40,028 nucleotides of DNA from Candidatus Nanopelagicaceae bacterium (GCA_947460855.1 CANHGU010000004.1:1-40028); one strand, 5' to 3'. Numbered from the stretch's first letter, positions 16,504 through 25,527 are shown. The notes: generated by a model from the sequence alone, not told the origin. Program-made: numbers and translations.

Positions 16504-17162
16504 TCACTTTAGTCTATTTTTGGAGAATCAAAAAAATATTCTTACCTGTCGCACTTTTGTTTATGGCAATTAATAGAATTTCTTTAAAAAAGATGGCGAA
16601 TATAAAATTCGTAAAATTACTTGGTACTGGTAAGGGTGAGAGCTTTACGCCAAAGGATGCAGATCAATACCGTTGGGGCTTACTATTAACTACAGCTGAG
16701 TCTGATTTAGAAAAAATTGATAACTCTAAGGTAATAAAGGGTTGGCAAAAAATCTCATCTGATGAGTACCGCGTTGTTCTGCGAAATATTTCAGCTCATG
16801 GTTCATGGTCAAAACAACAGCCGTTTTTGGCTGAATTATTTGATTGGGATGGAAAGGTTGCGGCCATTACTAGAGCCAGAATTGTTTGGCGAAAGAACCT
16901 AATTTTTTGGCGAGCTGTTCCTCCAGTAACTACAAGTTTGCATAAATCTCCTGGCTTAATAAGTGCCATCGGGATTGGCGAGGCACCAATCGGCCTTCAA
17001 GGTACGTTTTCAATCTGGGAAAGTACTGCATCACTTCGGGAGTTTGCCTATAAAGGACAGGCTCATGCTCAGGCAATTAAGGCGACCCATCTGAATAAGT
17101 GGTACTCAGAGGAGTTATTTTCTCGCTTTGCAGTTATACAAGAGCGAGGCAATCTTAAGTAA
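16500..17162 (+). CDS. crtA: CrtA-like carotenoid oxygenase (spheroidene monooxygenase family)
   Basis: Family members in purple bacteria add a keto group at C-2 of acyclic carotenoid ends. The 220-residue sequence matches my recollection of CrtA along its length. It has a hydrophobic start with FWRIKKIFLPVALLFMAINR, then FVKLLGTGKGESFTP near residue 38, a central RARIVWRKNLIFWRAVPPV, and the C-terminal signature FSIWESTASLREFAYKG with HAQAIKATHLNKWYSEELF. Starting at the ATG overlapping the hydrolase stop preserves the family N-terminus. It is followed after 17 bases by cruF. The exact product cannot be stated; regiochemistry is inference from the family. Confidence 0.8.
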   Translation: MITLVYFWRIKKIFLPVALLFMAINRISLKKMANIKFVKLLGTGKGESFTPKDADQYRWGLLLTTAESDLEKIDNSKVIKGWQKISSDEYRVVLRNISAHGSWSKQQPFLAELFDWDGKVAAITRARIVWRKNLIFWRAVPPVTTSLHKSPGLISAIGIGEAPIGLQGTFSIWESTASLREFAYKGQAHAQAIKATHLNKWYSEELFSRFAVIQERGNLK

Positions 17163-17179
17163 TACGGCACAATTACCCC

Positions 17180-17992
17180 ATGTCATTGCGTCAGTTTTAC
17201 CCAAGAAAGAATAGCCGCCGCCAAGTGTCAACATTGAAGATCTTTGTCTTATACGCAACCACAGCCATTGCAATTGCACTTCAAATCTCTTACCCATTAA
17301 TTGACGGAGAGCCATTAAGAGTCGTCACAATTGCAACTGTCTACTGGGCTGCCGCTGCTATGTGTATACATGCTTGGCTTGCTTATGGAATTAACTACTC
17401 GCTAATTTTTCTAACTACAACATTTACTTACGCTTTAATTGTTGAACAAGTTGGTAGCAAGACTGGTTGGCCATTTGGAAGTTATGAATACTCAGGCACA
17501 TTGGGTTACCAAATATTTGGCGTACCACTTGTCGTTCCATTTGCTTGGGTAATGCTTGCCCACCCTTTGCTAATTGCTGCTCGCAAGGTAACTAAAAGTT
17601 GGGTATTCCTCTACGGTGGACTTGGCATGATGGCGTGGGATTTATTTCTAGATCCACAAATGGTTGCAGCACAAAGATGGACCTGGGATTTTACTGGATC
17701 TCATGTTCCATTTCAGCCAGAGATTCCACTATCTAATGCATTCGGTTGGTTACTAACTGGAATGGGCTTAATGGGGATATTAAATAAATTTTTAAGATTT
17801 GATAGAAGAAAAGTAGGAACGAGTACCGCGATACCAGACTTTTTTTTACTTTGGACATGGTTTGCCGGAGTAATTGGAAATCTTTTCTTTTTTGATAGAT
17901 CTGGAGTTGCATTAATTGGTGGTATTGTATTTGGATTAATACTACTTCCATACATTTTCTTACTTCGATTTGGTCCACCTGCAAATAATTAA
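17180..17992 (+). CDS. cruF: CruF-like carotenoid 1',2'-hydratase (DUF422)
   Basis: Membrane enzyme that adds water across the terminal double bond of an acyclic carotenoid end to give a tertiary 1'-hydroxyl. The 270 residues contain about seven membrane segments and the DUF422 signature region EQVGSKTGWPFGSYEYS, GVPLVVPFAWVMLAHP, and MAWDLFLDPQMVA. Related proteins act in myxol and deinoxanthin synthesis and as bisanhydrobacterioruberin hydratase. No Shine-Dalgarno precedes the ATG at 17180. CACAAT, six bases upstream, could be a weak internal -10. Its last base is shared with the next gene's start (TAATG). Confidence 0.85.
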   Translation: MSLRQFYPRKNSRRQVSTLKIFVLYATTAIAIALQISYPLIDGEPLRVVTIATVYWAAAAMCIHAWLAYGINYSLIFLTTTFTYALIVEQVGSKTGWPFGSYEYSGTLGYQIFGVPLVVPFAWVMLAHPLLIAARKVTKSWVFLYGGLGMMAWDLFLDPQMVAAQRWTWDFTGSHVPFQPEIPLSNAFGWLLTGMGLMGILNKFLRFDRRKVGTSTAIPDFFLLWTWFAGVIGNLFFFDRSGVALIGGIVFGLILLPYIFLLRFGPPANN

Positions 17993-19056
17993 TGGAAATT
18001 TCTCTCGTACTTTCTAGCATCGCTCTGCTATTAGTTGTTATTAACAGCTTAACAATTAAAGTGGTTCGAAATTCTCCAAGTAAAATTGATGAGTTTGTTT
18101 CAATATTAATACCTATGCGAAATGAAGAGAAAAATATAGATGATTGTATAAAGTCAGCACTCGGCCAAATCGGACTTAGTAATTTTGAGGTAATTGCTTT
18201 AGATGACAACTCCTCGGATAGTACAAGGCAACAGCTATCTAAGTTTACGAGTGTTAAAGTTTTAGATGGCAAGCCTCTACCTGATAGCTGGTTAGGCAAG
18301 TCTTGGGCTGCGCATCAGCTAGCAGCTATAAGTGGCGGTAAGTATCTTGTTTTCATTGATGCAGATGTAAGACTATCAAAATTTGCAGTTGCTTCAGCAA
18401 TTAATGCGATGGATAAATGGGATTTTATTTCACCCTATCCAAAGCAAATTACCAATGGTTTTCTACAGAGATTATTCCAACCACTCTTGCAATGGTCGTG
18501 GCTATCATCAGTACCATTACTAATCAGTCAGCAGTTTGGTGTTAAATCTATGGCGGTAGCAAATGGGCAGTTCTTTATTGTAAAGAAAGATGCTTACCTG
18601 TCATCTGGCGGACATAAAGCAGTTAAATCTGAGGTACTTGATGATCTAATGCTTGCAAAGCAACTTTTAAAATCCGGTTTTAAAGGCGGTGTTGCTGAAG
18701 GAAGTAACGTTGCAGAATGTCATATGTACCAATCTGGAATTGAGATGATTAAGGGGTATCAGAAATCGCTATGGCGAGCTTTTGGCTCAATATTTGGAAC
18801 ACTATTCATAATTGTAATTTTATTTCTTTCAAGCGTTCTTCCATTTGTTTTAGCAATATCTGGTTCAGAAACAGCATTAATTGGATTCGCTCTTATAGTG
18901 CTAAGTAGGGTCGTTTCATCGTTAAGAACTGGAGCTCTACCAAATACTGCCCTACTGCACCCGTTTGCTATTTTAATTTTATTTTGCTTAATCACATATT
19001 CGTGGATTGGAAAATTGACAGGTAATTTAACTTGGCGAGATCGATCAGTGATCTAA
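17992..19056 (+). CDS. cruG: Family 2 glycosyltransferase, CruG-like
   Basis: Predicted membrane-bound transferase placing a sugar on the hydroxylated carotenoid end. The 354 residues have an N-terminal membrane segment (about 4-22) and the GT-A nucleotide-sugar region ILIPMRNEEKNI with LDDNSSDST. The metal-binding DADVR follows, then EVLDDLMLAKQL as the catalytic acid region, with two or three membrane segments in the last 90 residues. It directly follows the cruF-like gene (one-base overlap) and abuts the CrtD-like gene. This matches the known pairing of CruF with CruG in cyanobacteria. The sugar and attachment position are not predictable. Confidence 0.8.
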   Translation: MEISLVLSSIALLLVVINSLTIKVVRNSPSKIDEFVSILIPMRNEEKNIDDCIKSALGQIGLSNFEVIALDDNSSDSTRQQLSKFTSVKVLDGKPLPDSWLGKSWAAHQLAAISGGKYLVFIDADVRLSKFAVASAINAMDKWDFISPYPKQITNGFLQRLFQPLLQWSWLSSVPLLISQQFGVKSMAVANGQFFIVKKDAYLSSGGHKAVKSEVLDDLMLAKQLLKSGFKGGVAEGSNVAECHMYQSGIEMIKGYQKSLWRAFGSIFGTLFIIVILFLSSVLPFVLAISGSETALIGFALIVLSRVVSSLRTGALPNTALLHPFAILILFCLITYSWIGKLTGNLTWRDRSVI

Positions 19057-20550
19057 ATGGCAAAAATTTCAGTTATTGGCGCAGGAATAGGTGGTATGAG
19101 TGCTGCTGCAAGGCTTGCAAAAAATGGACATGAAGTAAGAATTTTCGAAAACAGCGATCGATCTGGTGGAAAATGTCGTACAGAATGGTTTGGTGACTAT
19201 GCATTTGATACAGGTCCATCACTACTTACTCTGCCAGCAGTTTATCGCGATCTATTCCTAAAAACTGGCAAAAGAATTGAACACATTTTAGATCTAGAAC
19301 CAGTTAATCCAGCATTTAATTATAATTTCGCAGATGGTAGTTCAGTTATTTTTCCGAACCTATCTAACCCCGCTACATACCTTGAAATTGAAAAATCATT
19401 TGGCTCATTGGCAAGCAAGCAATGGAAGGAAATAATTCAAAAGTCGGAAAAAATGTGGGAGGTTTCCCGTGAGCCATTTATTGAATCTGAGTTAAAATCA
19501 ATTTTTTCACTAATAAGGCGTAAGGATTTAATTTCTAGCATTAAAGATATTGCACCTTTTACTTCTCTTAGATCTTTGAGTAAAAAAATGAAATTAGATC
19601 CACACCTGCAAATGATCGTAGATCGTTACGCAACTTACACTGGTAGTGATCCACGAAAAGCGCCTGCAGTACTTCTTACAATTGCTTTCGTAGAAAGCGC
19701 CTTTGGAGCATGGCACATCAAAGGCGGTATCGGTCAGCTATCAGTGGCTCTAGAACAGCGCTGCTTGGAATTGGGTGTTAAATTTGAATTTAATTCACAG
19801 GTAACTCAAATTCAAGTTGATAATTCCAAAGCGACAGGAATTAAACTTCAAGATAATCGTGAAATAAAAAGTGACTTAGTTGTTGCTAACTCAGATGTTG
19901 AGCTTGTTTATAATAATTTAATTCCAAGAAATATTAGATTAGCAAATAGTGAGAGAAGGAAGTTAAAATTTTCAACTAAATCACTCTCTGGATTTTCACT
20001 TTTAATTGGTTTAGACAATTTAAAGAGTAAACCAGTAAAAATCAATCATCATAACGTTTACTTCCCTGCAGATTATGATGCTGAGTTTAACGATATTTTT
20101 ACAAATAAGATCCCAGTAAATAATCCAACAATTTATGTTTGTGCCCCGAAAGATCCAAAGATGACTAAGGGAGAAAATAAAGAAGCTTGGTTTGTGTTAG
20201 TTAATGCGCCAAGACATCAGGTAGAAGGCGGTTGGAATTGGAATAGTGGAGGTGCTGAGTATGCAGAAAAAATCATCGGTAAATTAGATCAGCTAGGGTT
20301 AAATGTTTCATCTAGGTTAGATTTCTTAAAATATAGAACACCGGCAGATCTTGAAAATTATGCAATGGCACCTGGTGGTTCTATTTACGGTAGCTCCAGC
20401 AATTCAGCCACTTCAGCATTCCTGCGAGCTAAAAACCGATCAAAGATAAATGGGTTATTTTGTGTTGGTGGATCATCACACCCTGGTGGCGGATTACCGC
20501 TTGTTGGCATTAGCGCTGAAATAGTCGCACAGGCGATAGGTAAGGCTTAA
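19057..20550 (+). CDS. crtD: CrtI/CrtD-family carotenoid desaturase or oxygenase
   Basis: FAD-dependent amine-oxidase-fold carotenoid enzyme of 497 residues, membrane-associated. It shows the N-terminal dinucleotide fold SVIGAGIGGMSAAARL, the FAD contact RSGGKCRTEWFGDYAFDTGPS, the central RYATYTGSDPRKAPAVL, and the C-terminal FCVGGSSHPGGGLPLV of the family. A second, more typical CrtI is encoded at 23128, so this one is likely a later-acting 3',4'-desaturase (CrtD) on the CruF product. A CrtO-type ketolase is the main alternative. It starts directly after the glycosyltransferase stop and its 3' end overlaps the convergent phosphatidyltransferase gene by four bases. Confidence 0.75.
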   Translation: MAKISVIGAGIGGMSAAARLAKNGHEVRIFENSDRSGGKCRTEWFGDYAFDTGPSLLTLPAVYRDLFLKTGKRIEHILDLEPVNPAFNYNFADGSSVIFPNLSNPATYLEIEKSFGSLASKQWKEIIQKSEKMWEVSREPFIESELKSIFSLIRRKDLISSIKDIAPFTSLRSLSKKMKLDPHLQMIVDRYATYTGSDPRKAPAVLLTIAFVESAFGAWHIKGGIGQLSVALEQRCLELGVKFEFNSQVTQIQVDNSKATGIKLQDNREIKSDLVVANSDVELVYNNLIPRNIRLANSERRKLKFSTKSLSGFSLLIGLDNLKSKPVKINHHNVYFPADYDAEFNDIFTNKIPVNNPTIYVCAPKDPKMTKGENKEAWFVLVNAPRHQVEGGWNWNSGGAEYAEKIIGKLDQLGLNVSSRLDFLKYRTPADLENYAMAPGGSIYGSSSNSATSAFLRAKNRSKINGLFCVGGSSHPGGGLPLVGISAEIVAQAIGKA

Positions 20551-21167
20551 CTTAATTTTAAATAAGTAAACCGAATAATCATAAAAAAACTAATGAGTTG
20601 TAATAGTAACCAGATTATAACTAGCTGATTAATAATTGAAAGGCTCATTGCATACGCAATGAATGTTGTGAAAATAAAGGAAGCCCTGACTGGTCTTTCA
20701 GCAAATGTGACAACACCAACTTGCTGCATACCTAACCCGCCAGCTCTTGCTCTTGTGTACTCCTGAATACTAGCTATTACAATCACAACTAGTAGTAACC
20801 TTTCATCCGCTCCTATTTTGTATATCGCAAGTATCCAAAAAAATTCAGTGATTCGGTCGATAATTGAATCAAGAATTGCCCCCCATCTTGTAGTATTAGA
20901 TGTAAAAATTGCCAAACTACCATCTACTCCATCACAAATTAGCGAAAAAATTAAGAGAATTGGCGCCCAAGGTGACTGGGCATAAATAAATAGCAGAACA
21001 CCAAAAACTAAGCCAAGAAATGTAAGTTTGTTTGGAGTGAACTTTAACCGAGAAAGTAATTTGGCTATTTTGTAAGATATAACCAACCAGGTACGGACAA
21101 TGCCGGTAATCTTTGCATCTCCATGCATTCGACTCCACAATGCAAAAAATTCATTTATGCTTATCAC
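20547..21167 (-). CDS. CDP-alcohol phosphatidyltransferase family protein
   Basis: Integral membrane transferase of 206 residues that moves a phosphatidyl or related group from a CDP-alcohol to an acceptor alcohol. The catalytic motif is readable near residues 79-105 as D-x-x-D-G-x-x-A-(x9)-G-x3-D-x3-D (CDGVDGSLAIF ... WGAILDSIIDR). All aspartates are kept, but the arginine normally following the alanine is isoleucine; I recall similar A-V or A-I variants among actinobacterial members. About five membrane segments. The start is a GTG whose TGA overlaps the metF stop. The head group cannot be told from the sequence. Confidence 0.8.
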   Translation of the reverse strand: MISINEFFALWSRMHGDAKITGIVRTWLVISYKIAKLLSRLKFTPNKLTFLGLVFGVLLFIYAQSPWAPILLIFSLICDGVDGSLAIFTSNTTRWGAILDSIIDRITEFFWILAIYKIGADERLLLVVIVIASIQEYTRARAGGLGMQQVGVVTFAERPVRASFIFTTFIAYAMSLSIINQLVIIWLLLQLISFFMIIRFTYLKLS

Positions 21168-22027
21168 CTTACTAATCCTAAATTTTTGGCTATCGAAATA
21201 GTTGAACTAGCAGAGTTCATTGTATAAAAATGAAGACCCGGGGCATTTAGCGAGATGAGTTCATTACCTAATTCAGTTGCAATCTCTACCCCAATCTTCT
21301 TAATGTCTTCTGGAGAGTTTAAAGAATTTTCAAATCGTTTCGAAACTGCTGCCGGAATTGGTGTTCCACTTAACTCAACCATACGATCTAATTGTTTCAG
21401 ATTTGTAATTGGTAGTATTCCTGCAATTATTGGCAGTTTAGAGCCACGTTTAAGTAATCGTTCAACTAACTTATGCCATTTACTGGATTCAAAGAAAAAT
21501 TGTGTTGTCGCAAAAGTAGCACCTAACTCTTCTTTACGGATTAGAACATCTACATCCTTATCAAAATTAAAACCCGATGCCGGATGTCCGTCTGGGAATG
21601 CACCTACCCCAATTTTAAAATCTCCTAAGCTCGCAGCTAATTGGACTAGTTGATCTGCATGATCAAATCCATCCTCGATATTTTGCCATTCCGCTCTCGG
21701 ACCCCCAGCTGGATCTCCACGTAGCGCCATGATGCTTTTAATTCCAGCACTTTTGTATTGATTTAAAATCTCAACTAACTCTGTTTTTGTTGAGCCAACG
21801 CAGGTCAAATGCGCCACAGTTGGGATCGATGTGCGGTCTGTTATCTCAGTTGTAACTCTTATAGTGCGATCGCGAGTTGAACCACCTGCCCCATAGGTAA
21901 CCGAGACAAAATCAGGTTTAAGCGGTTGAAGTTGTGAAAGAGCCTGCCACAAACGTTCCTCGCCAATTGAGTCTTTGGGCGGGAAAAACTCGAGTGAGAA
22001 GGTGGTGGTTTTCAGATAATCGCTCAC
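21164..22027 (-). CDS. metF: Methylenetetrahydrofolate reductase
   Basis: FAD enzyme reducing 5,10-methylene-THF to 5-methyl-THF for methionine synthesis. The 287-residue single-domain bacterial form has FSLEFFPPKD at the start, DFVSVTYGAGGSTRDRT, AHLTCVG, MALRGDPAGGP near residue 101, GVGAFPDGHP, and ATTQFFFE. The start is a GTG at 22027 with TACCCT seven bases upstream and no Shine-Dalgarno, so the transcript is probably leaderless. It is divergent from crtE and overlaps the downstream phosphatidyltransferase gene by four bases. Confidence 0.94.
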   Translation of the reverse strand: MSDYLKTTTFSLEFFPPKDSIGEERLWQALSQLQPLKPDFVSVTYGAGGSTRDRTIRVTTEITDRTSIPTVAHLTCVGSTKTELVEILNQYKSAGIKSIMALRGDPAGGPRAEWQNIEDGFDHADQLVQLAASLGDFKIGVGAFPDGHPASGFNFDKDVDVLIRKEELGATFATTQFFFESSKWHKLVERLLKRGSKLPIIAGILPITNLKQLDRMVELSGTPIPAAVSKRFENSLNSPEDIKKIGVEIATELGNELISLNAPGLHFYTMNSASSTISIAKNLGLVR

Positions 22028-22034
22028 AGAAGGC

Positions 22035-22044
22035 AGGGTACCGT
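22035..22044. promoter_or_regulatory. Overlapping divergent -10 elements of metF and crtE
   Basis: TACCGT (22039-22044, plus) lies six bases before the crtE GTG at 22051. TACCCT (22040-22035, minus) lies seven bases before the metF GTG at 22027. The two hexamers share two bases. Only 23 bases separate the start codons and neither gene has a Shine-Dalgarno, so both transcripts are probably leaderless and their initiation should be mutually exclusive on one template. Confidence 0.55.
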
Positions 22045-22050
22045 TGCGCC

Positions 22051-23124
22051 GTGAGTTTTTCTTCTACCAACGATATTAACTCTATGCGCTCTGAGATAAA
22101 TCAGGCACTTTCCGCCTTTATCAAGGATGAAAACATCTACCTCGGAAAAATTGGGCCAGAGCTAGATCCAGTTGCAGTTGGAATTGAAAAGTTTTTATTA
22201 GATAGCGGCAAGAGGTTAAGGCCGTTGTTTGCATATGTTGGCATGTTAGGCGCGGGAGGTGAAACCTCTCCAGAGATTATTAAGGCGATTTCCTCACTGG
22301 AATTAATACATGTATGCGCCCTAATCCATGATGATGTAATGGATGGATCTGACACAAGACGTGGGGCTCCCAGTATTCATAAGGCATTTGAGAAGATGCA
22401 TAGCAATAAAAATTTATCTGGATCAGCATCTCAGTTTGGAGAATCAGCTGCGATTTTAATTGGCGATCTAGCATTAATTTGGTCTGCGCAAATGCTTCAC
22501 ACATCTGGAATTACAAATGATCAATTAATTAGATCACTCCCAGTTTACGACGAAATGAGAGTTGAATTAATGGCAGGGCAATATCTTGATGTATATGAAC
22601 AAGCATTAGGTAGCAAAAGTATTGAACGCTCTCTTAAGGTAGCTAGGTTTAAATCTGGCAAATATACAATTCAAAGACCATTACATTTTGGTGCCACCTT
22701 AGTAGGCGCTCCTAATGAATTGATTAATGCATACACTGAGTATGGAATTCCTCTTGGTGAAGCGTTTCAGTTACGTGATGATTTACTTGGAGTTTTTGGT
22801 GATCCATCTCAAACTGGAAAACCTGCCGGTGATGATTTAAGGGAGGGAAAGAGAACTGTATTAATGGCGGTTGCAATGGATCGGGCTAGTAAGTCTCAAC
22901 TTGATGAGATGCAAGCAAAATTTGGTGATCCAAACATGACGGCTGAACAGGTTTCTACTTTGCAGGAGATTATTGTAAATACGGGTGCTGATTCTCACAT
23001 CGAAAGTATGATTAGTAGGCTAACAGAATCCTCCCTTTCTGCATTAAAACATGGTGGAATTAGTACACTTGGAATTAAATTATTAACTGATCTAGCAATT
23101 ATTGCTACCAATAGAAAGATTTAA
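22051..23124 (+). CDS. crtE: Geranylgeranyl diphosphate synthase (polyprenyl synthetase)
   Basis: Trans-isoprenyl diphosphate synthase providing C20 GGPP for carotenoids. The 357-residue product has the first aspartate-rich motif HDDVMDGSDTRRG (D94, D95, D98), the basic GKRLRP near residue 53, and the second motif RDDLLGVFGDPSQTGKPAGDDLREGKRT. GTG at 22051 is preferred because a -10-like TACCGT is placed six bases upstream and the N-terminus then resembles other actinobacterial synthases. ATG at 22084 is the alternative; a reading to 21934 would run through metF. It heads crtE-crtI-crtB with gaps of three bases. Product chain length is inferred from context. Confidence 0.9.
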   Translation: MSFSSTNDINSMRSEINQALSAFIKDENIYLGKIGPELDPVAVGIEKFLLDSGKRLRPLFAYVGMLGAGGETSPEIIKAISSLELIHVCALIHDDVMDGSDTRRGAPSIHKAFEKMHSNKNLSGSASQFGESAAILIGDLALIWSAQMLHTSGITNDQLIRSLPVYDEMRVELMAGQYLDVYEQALGSKSIERSLKVARFKSGKYTIQRPLHFGATLVGAPNELINAYTEYGIPLGEAFQLRDDLLGVFGDPSQTGKPAGDDLREGKRTVLMAVAMDRASKSQLDEMQAKFGDPNMTAEQVSTLQEIIVNTGADSHIESMISRLTESSLSALKHGGISTLGIKLLTDLAIIATNRKI

Positions 23125-23127
23125 TCA

Positions 23128-24612
23128 ATGACGGCACGAGTAAAAGGCGCTACTGATCATGTTGTAATTGTTGGAGCCGGGCTAGCTGGGCTAAGTGCCG
23201 CACTAAGACTGGCTGGTGCTGGGCGCAAAGTTACAGTCATTGAACGTGAATCAGTCCCAGGTGGACGAAATGGGTTGCTTAATAAATCAGGTTACGCATT
23301 TGATACTGGCCCTTCAGTGCTTACTATGCCTGATTTAATCTCAGATGCCTTGGCTTGTGTTGGTGAGGATATTAAGGACTGGTTAGATCTTGTTCCACTA
23401 GAGCCTTTGTATAGAGCCTTCTACCATGACGGATCACAGTTAGATGTGCACGCTGATACAAATCAAATGCAGTTGGAAATAGCAAAAACTATAAGTGCAA
23501 AAGAGGCTGAAGGCTACGGGCGATACGTTGACTTTGTTACTAAGTTATATAAGTATGAAATGAAGGATTTTATTGATCGCAATATTGATTCACCACTAAA
23601 TTTACTTACGCCGAATTTAGCAAAATTAATTGCGCTCGGTGGATTTCGCAGATTAGCTCCAAAAGTAAACCAGTTTTTGAAAGATCCACGGACTCAAAAA
23701 GTTTACTCATTTCAAGCTATGTATGCAGGTGTAAGTCCGCAGCAAGCTTTAGCTATCTATGCGGTAATTGCATATATGGATTCTGTAAATGGAGTTTTCT
23801 TTCCTAAAGGTGGGATGCATGCCGTACCACGAGCACTAGCTGCCGCAGCACAAAAGCATGGCGTAGTTTTTAAATACAGTACAACGGTTACATCAATCGA
23901 AAAAATAAACGGTAGAGCGACTGCTGTGTTGACTGATAAAGGCGAGAGAATTGCCTGTGACGTTGTTGTTCTAAATCCAGACTTGCCAGTTGCATGGCGG
24001 GATCTACTAGGTAAGCAACCACTCTCTGTTAAGCGACTTAAATACTCTCCTTCTTGCGTAACTTTATTAATTGGCTCAAACAAGAGTTATGAACACCTTG
24101 CTCACCATAATATTCATTTTGGTAAGTCATGGGATGGAGTATTTGATGAACTTATTAAGAAGAAAAAATTAATGAGCGATCCGAGCATTTTAGTGACAGT
24201 ACCATCTAAAGATGATCCATCTCTTGCGCCAGCTGGTAAATCTTCCTATTACGTTTTGTTTCCAACGCCAAACTTAACTGCTGATATTGATTGGAAGAAG
24301 GTTGGCCCGCGATACCGAGATGAAATGATTAAGGCGTTGGAGGAGCGCGGGTACAAAGGTTTTGGTGATGGTATTGAGGTAGAACATATGACCACACCTT
24401 TAGATTGGCAGGAGCAGGGAATGGAGCAAGGAGCGCCATTCGCTAGCGCACACACTTTTTTCCAAACCGGTCCATTTCGACCAAAGAATTTGGCAAAAGG
24501 TTTTGAAAATGTTGTCTTCGCTGGTTCTGGCACACAGCCAGGTGTAGGAGTGCCAATGGTATTAATCTCAGGCAGGCTTGCCGCTGAGCGCATTGTTGGA
24601 CCAGTTAAATAA
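23128..24612 (+). CDS. crtI: Phytoene desaturase
   Basis: FAD-dependent desaturase converting phytoene to lycopene (or neurosporene) by successive dehydrogenations at the membrane. The 494 residues show VVIVGAGLAGLSAALRL at the N-terminus, PGGRNGLLNKSGYAFDTGPS, the CrtI-type central AMYAGVSPQQALAIYAVI followed by GVFFPKGGMHAVPRAL, and a C-terminal FAGSGTQPGVGVPMVLISG. It lies between crtE and crtB with three-base gaps. Compared with the CrtD-like paralogue at 19057 it keeps the arrangement usual for phytoene desaturase. Confidence 0.93.
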   Translation: MTARVKGATDHVVIVGAGLAGLSAALRLAGAGRKVTVIERESVPGGRNGLLNKSGYAFDTGPSVLTMPDLISDALACVGEDIKDWLDLVPLEPLYRAFYHDGSQLDVHADTNQMQLEIAKTISAKEAEGYGRYVDFVTKLYKYEMKDFIDRNIDSPLNLLTPNLAKLIALGGFRRLAPKVNQFLKDPRTQKVYSFQAMYAGVSPQQALAIYAVIAYMDSVNGVFFPKGGMHAVPRALAAAAQKHGVVFKYSTTVTSIEKINGRATAVLTDKGERIACDVVVLNPDLPVAWRDLLGKQPLSVKRLKYSPSCVTLLIGSNKSYEHLAHHNIHFGKSWDGVFDELIKKKKLMSDPSILVTVPSKDDPSLAPAGKSSYYVLFPTPNLTADIDWKKVGPRYRDEMIKALEERGYKGFGDGIEVEHMTTPLDWQEQGMEQGAPFASAHTFFQTGPFRPKNLAKGFENVVFAGSGTQPGVGVPMVLISGRLAAERIVGPVK

Positions 24613-24615
24613 AAT

Positions 24616-25527
24616 ATGGATGAGTTAACCAAGGCTGGAATTACTGATCTAGCTTTGAGAGATTCATACTTAGAGTGTAAACGTCTTAATTCACTTCATG
24701 GCAAAACTTATTATCTTGCAACACTTCTATTGCCGCCCGCAAAGCGACCTTTCGTACACGCCCTCTATGGTTTCGCTAGATTTGCAGATGAGATAGTTGA
24801 TGATCTCTCTTCTACGTTAAGTGATGAGGAAAAAGCAAAATCACTAAAGCGATGGGGCGAGGGCGTACTTGCTGATATTAAAACTGGTAGTAGCACCGAC
24901 CATGTTGGTCGAGCATTAGTTGATACAGTTAAAAGATTTAATATTCCAATTCAATACTTTGAAGCCTTCCTTCACTCAATGAGCATGGACCTATCAATTA
25001 CCGAGTACAACACATATGAGGATTTGAAGGAGTACATATACGGTTCAGCTGCGGTCATTGGGTTACAAATGGTCCCGATTATCGGAATAACGCCAGGGGT
25101 ATCAATTGATGAGGTAAACGTAGCGGCAGAAAAGCTTGGTATTGCATTTCAACTTGCTAATTTCATTAGAGATGTTGGTGAGGATTTAGATCGAGGACGA
25201 GTTTATTTACCAATTACAGAGTTGCAATCACATGGGGTAAATAGAGAAATGCTTGAGAATAAAGTTACTACCAACCAAATAAAAAATGCACTCAAAGAAC
25301 AAATCTCAAGAGTAAGAAGGCTTCAAAAAGAGTCAACAGATGGAATAAAGATGTTGTCACCAGATAGCAGGGCATGCATTGAGGCTGCGAGTGAACTTTA
25401 CTGTGGAATAGTTGACGAAGTTGAGAAAATTGATTATCAAATATTTAATAAAAGAGCCAAAACATCAAAATGGCGAAGATTTAAGGTAGCTGCTCCCGCT
25501 TATCTTCGTGCCCGTAAATTTAGATAA
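24616..25527 (+). CDS. crtB: Phytoene synthase
   Basis: Joins two GGPP molecules head-to-head to phytoene, the first committed carotenoid step. The 303-residue protein has the first aspartate motif FARFADEIVDDL near residues 51-62, the YIYGSAAVIGLQM segment, and the second aspartate motif NFIRDVGEDLDRGRVYLP near residue 187. Its C-terminus ends at the base before the stop codon of the convergent crtYd, with no terminator between them. Confidence 0.95.
   Translation: MDELTKAGITDLALRDSYLECKRLNSLHGKTYYLATLLLPPAKRPFVHALYGFARFADEIVDDLSSTLSDEEKAKSLKRWGEGVLADIKTGSSTDHVGRALVDTVKRFNIPIQYFEAFLHSMSMDLSITEYNTYEDLKEYIYGSAAVIGLQMVPIIGITPGVSIDEVNVAAEKLGIAFQLANFIRDVGEDLDRGRVYLPITELQSHGVNREMLENKVTTNQIKNALKEQISRVRRLQKESTDGIKMLSPDSRACIEAASELYCGIVDEVEKIDYQIFNKRAKTSKWRRFKVAAPAYLRARKFR

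Noticed and set aside
17733-18299. 188-codon open frame on the minus strand across the cruF/glycosyltransferase junction
   Set aside because: It lies antisense to two well-supported genes, has no recognisable domain or ribosome binding site, and its composition is that of a shadow frame.
22084-23124. Alternative crtE start at the ATG at 22084
   Set aside because: No Shine-Dalgarno and no well-placed -10 before it; the GTG at 22051 has TACCGT six bases upstream. It remains a possible alternative.
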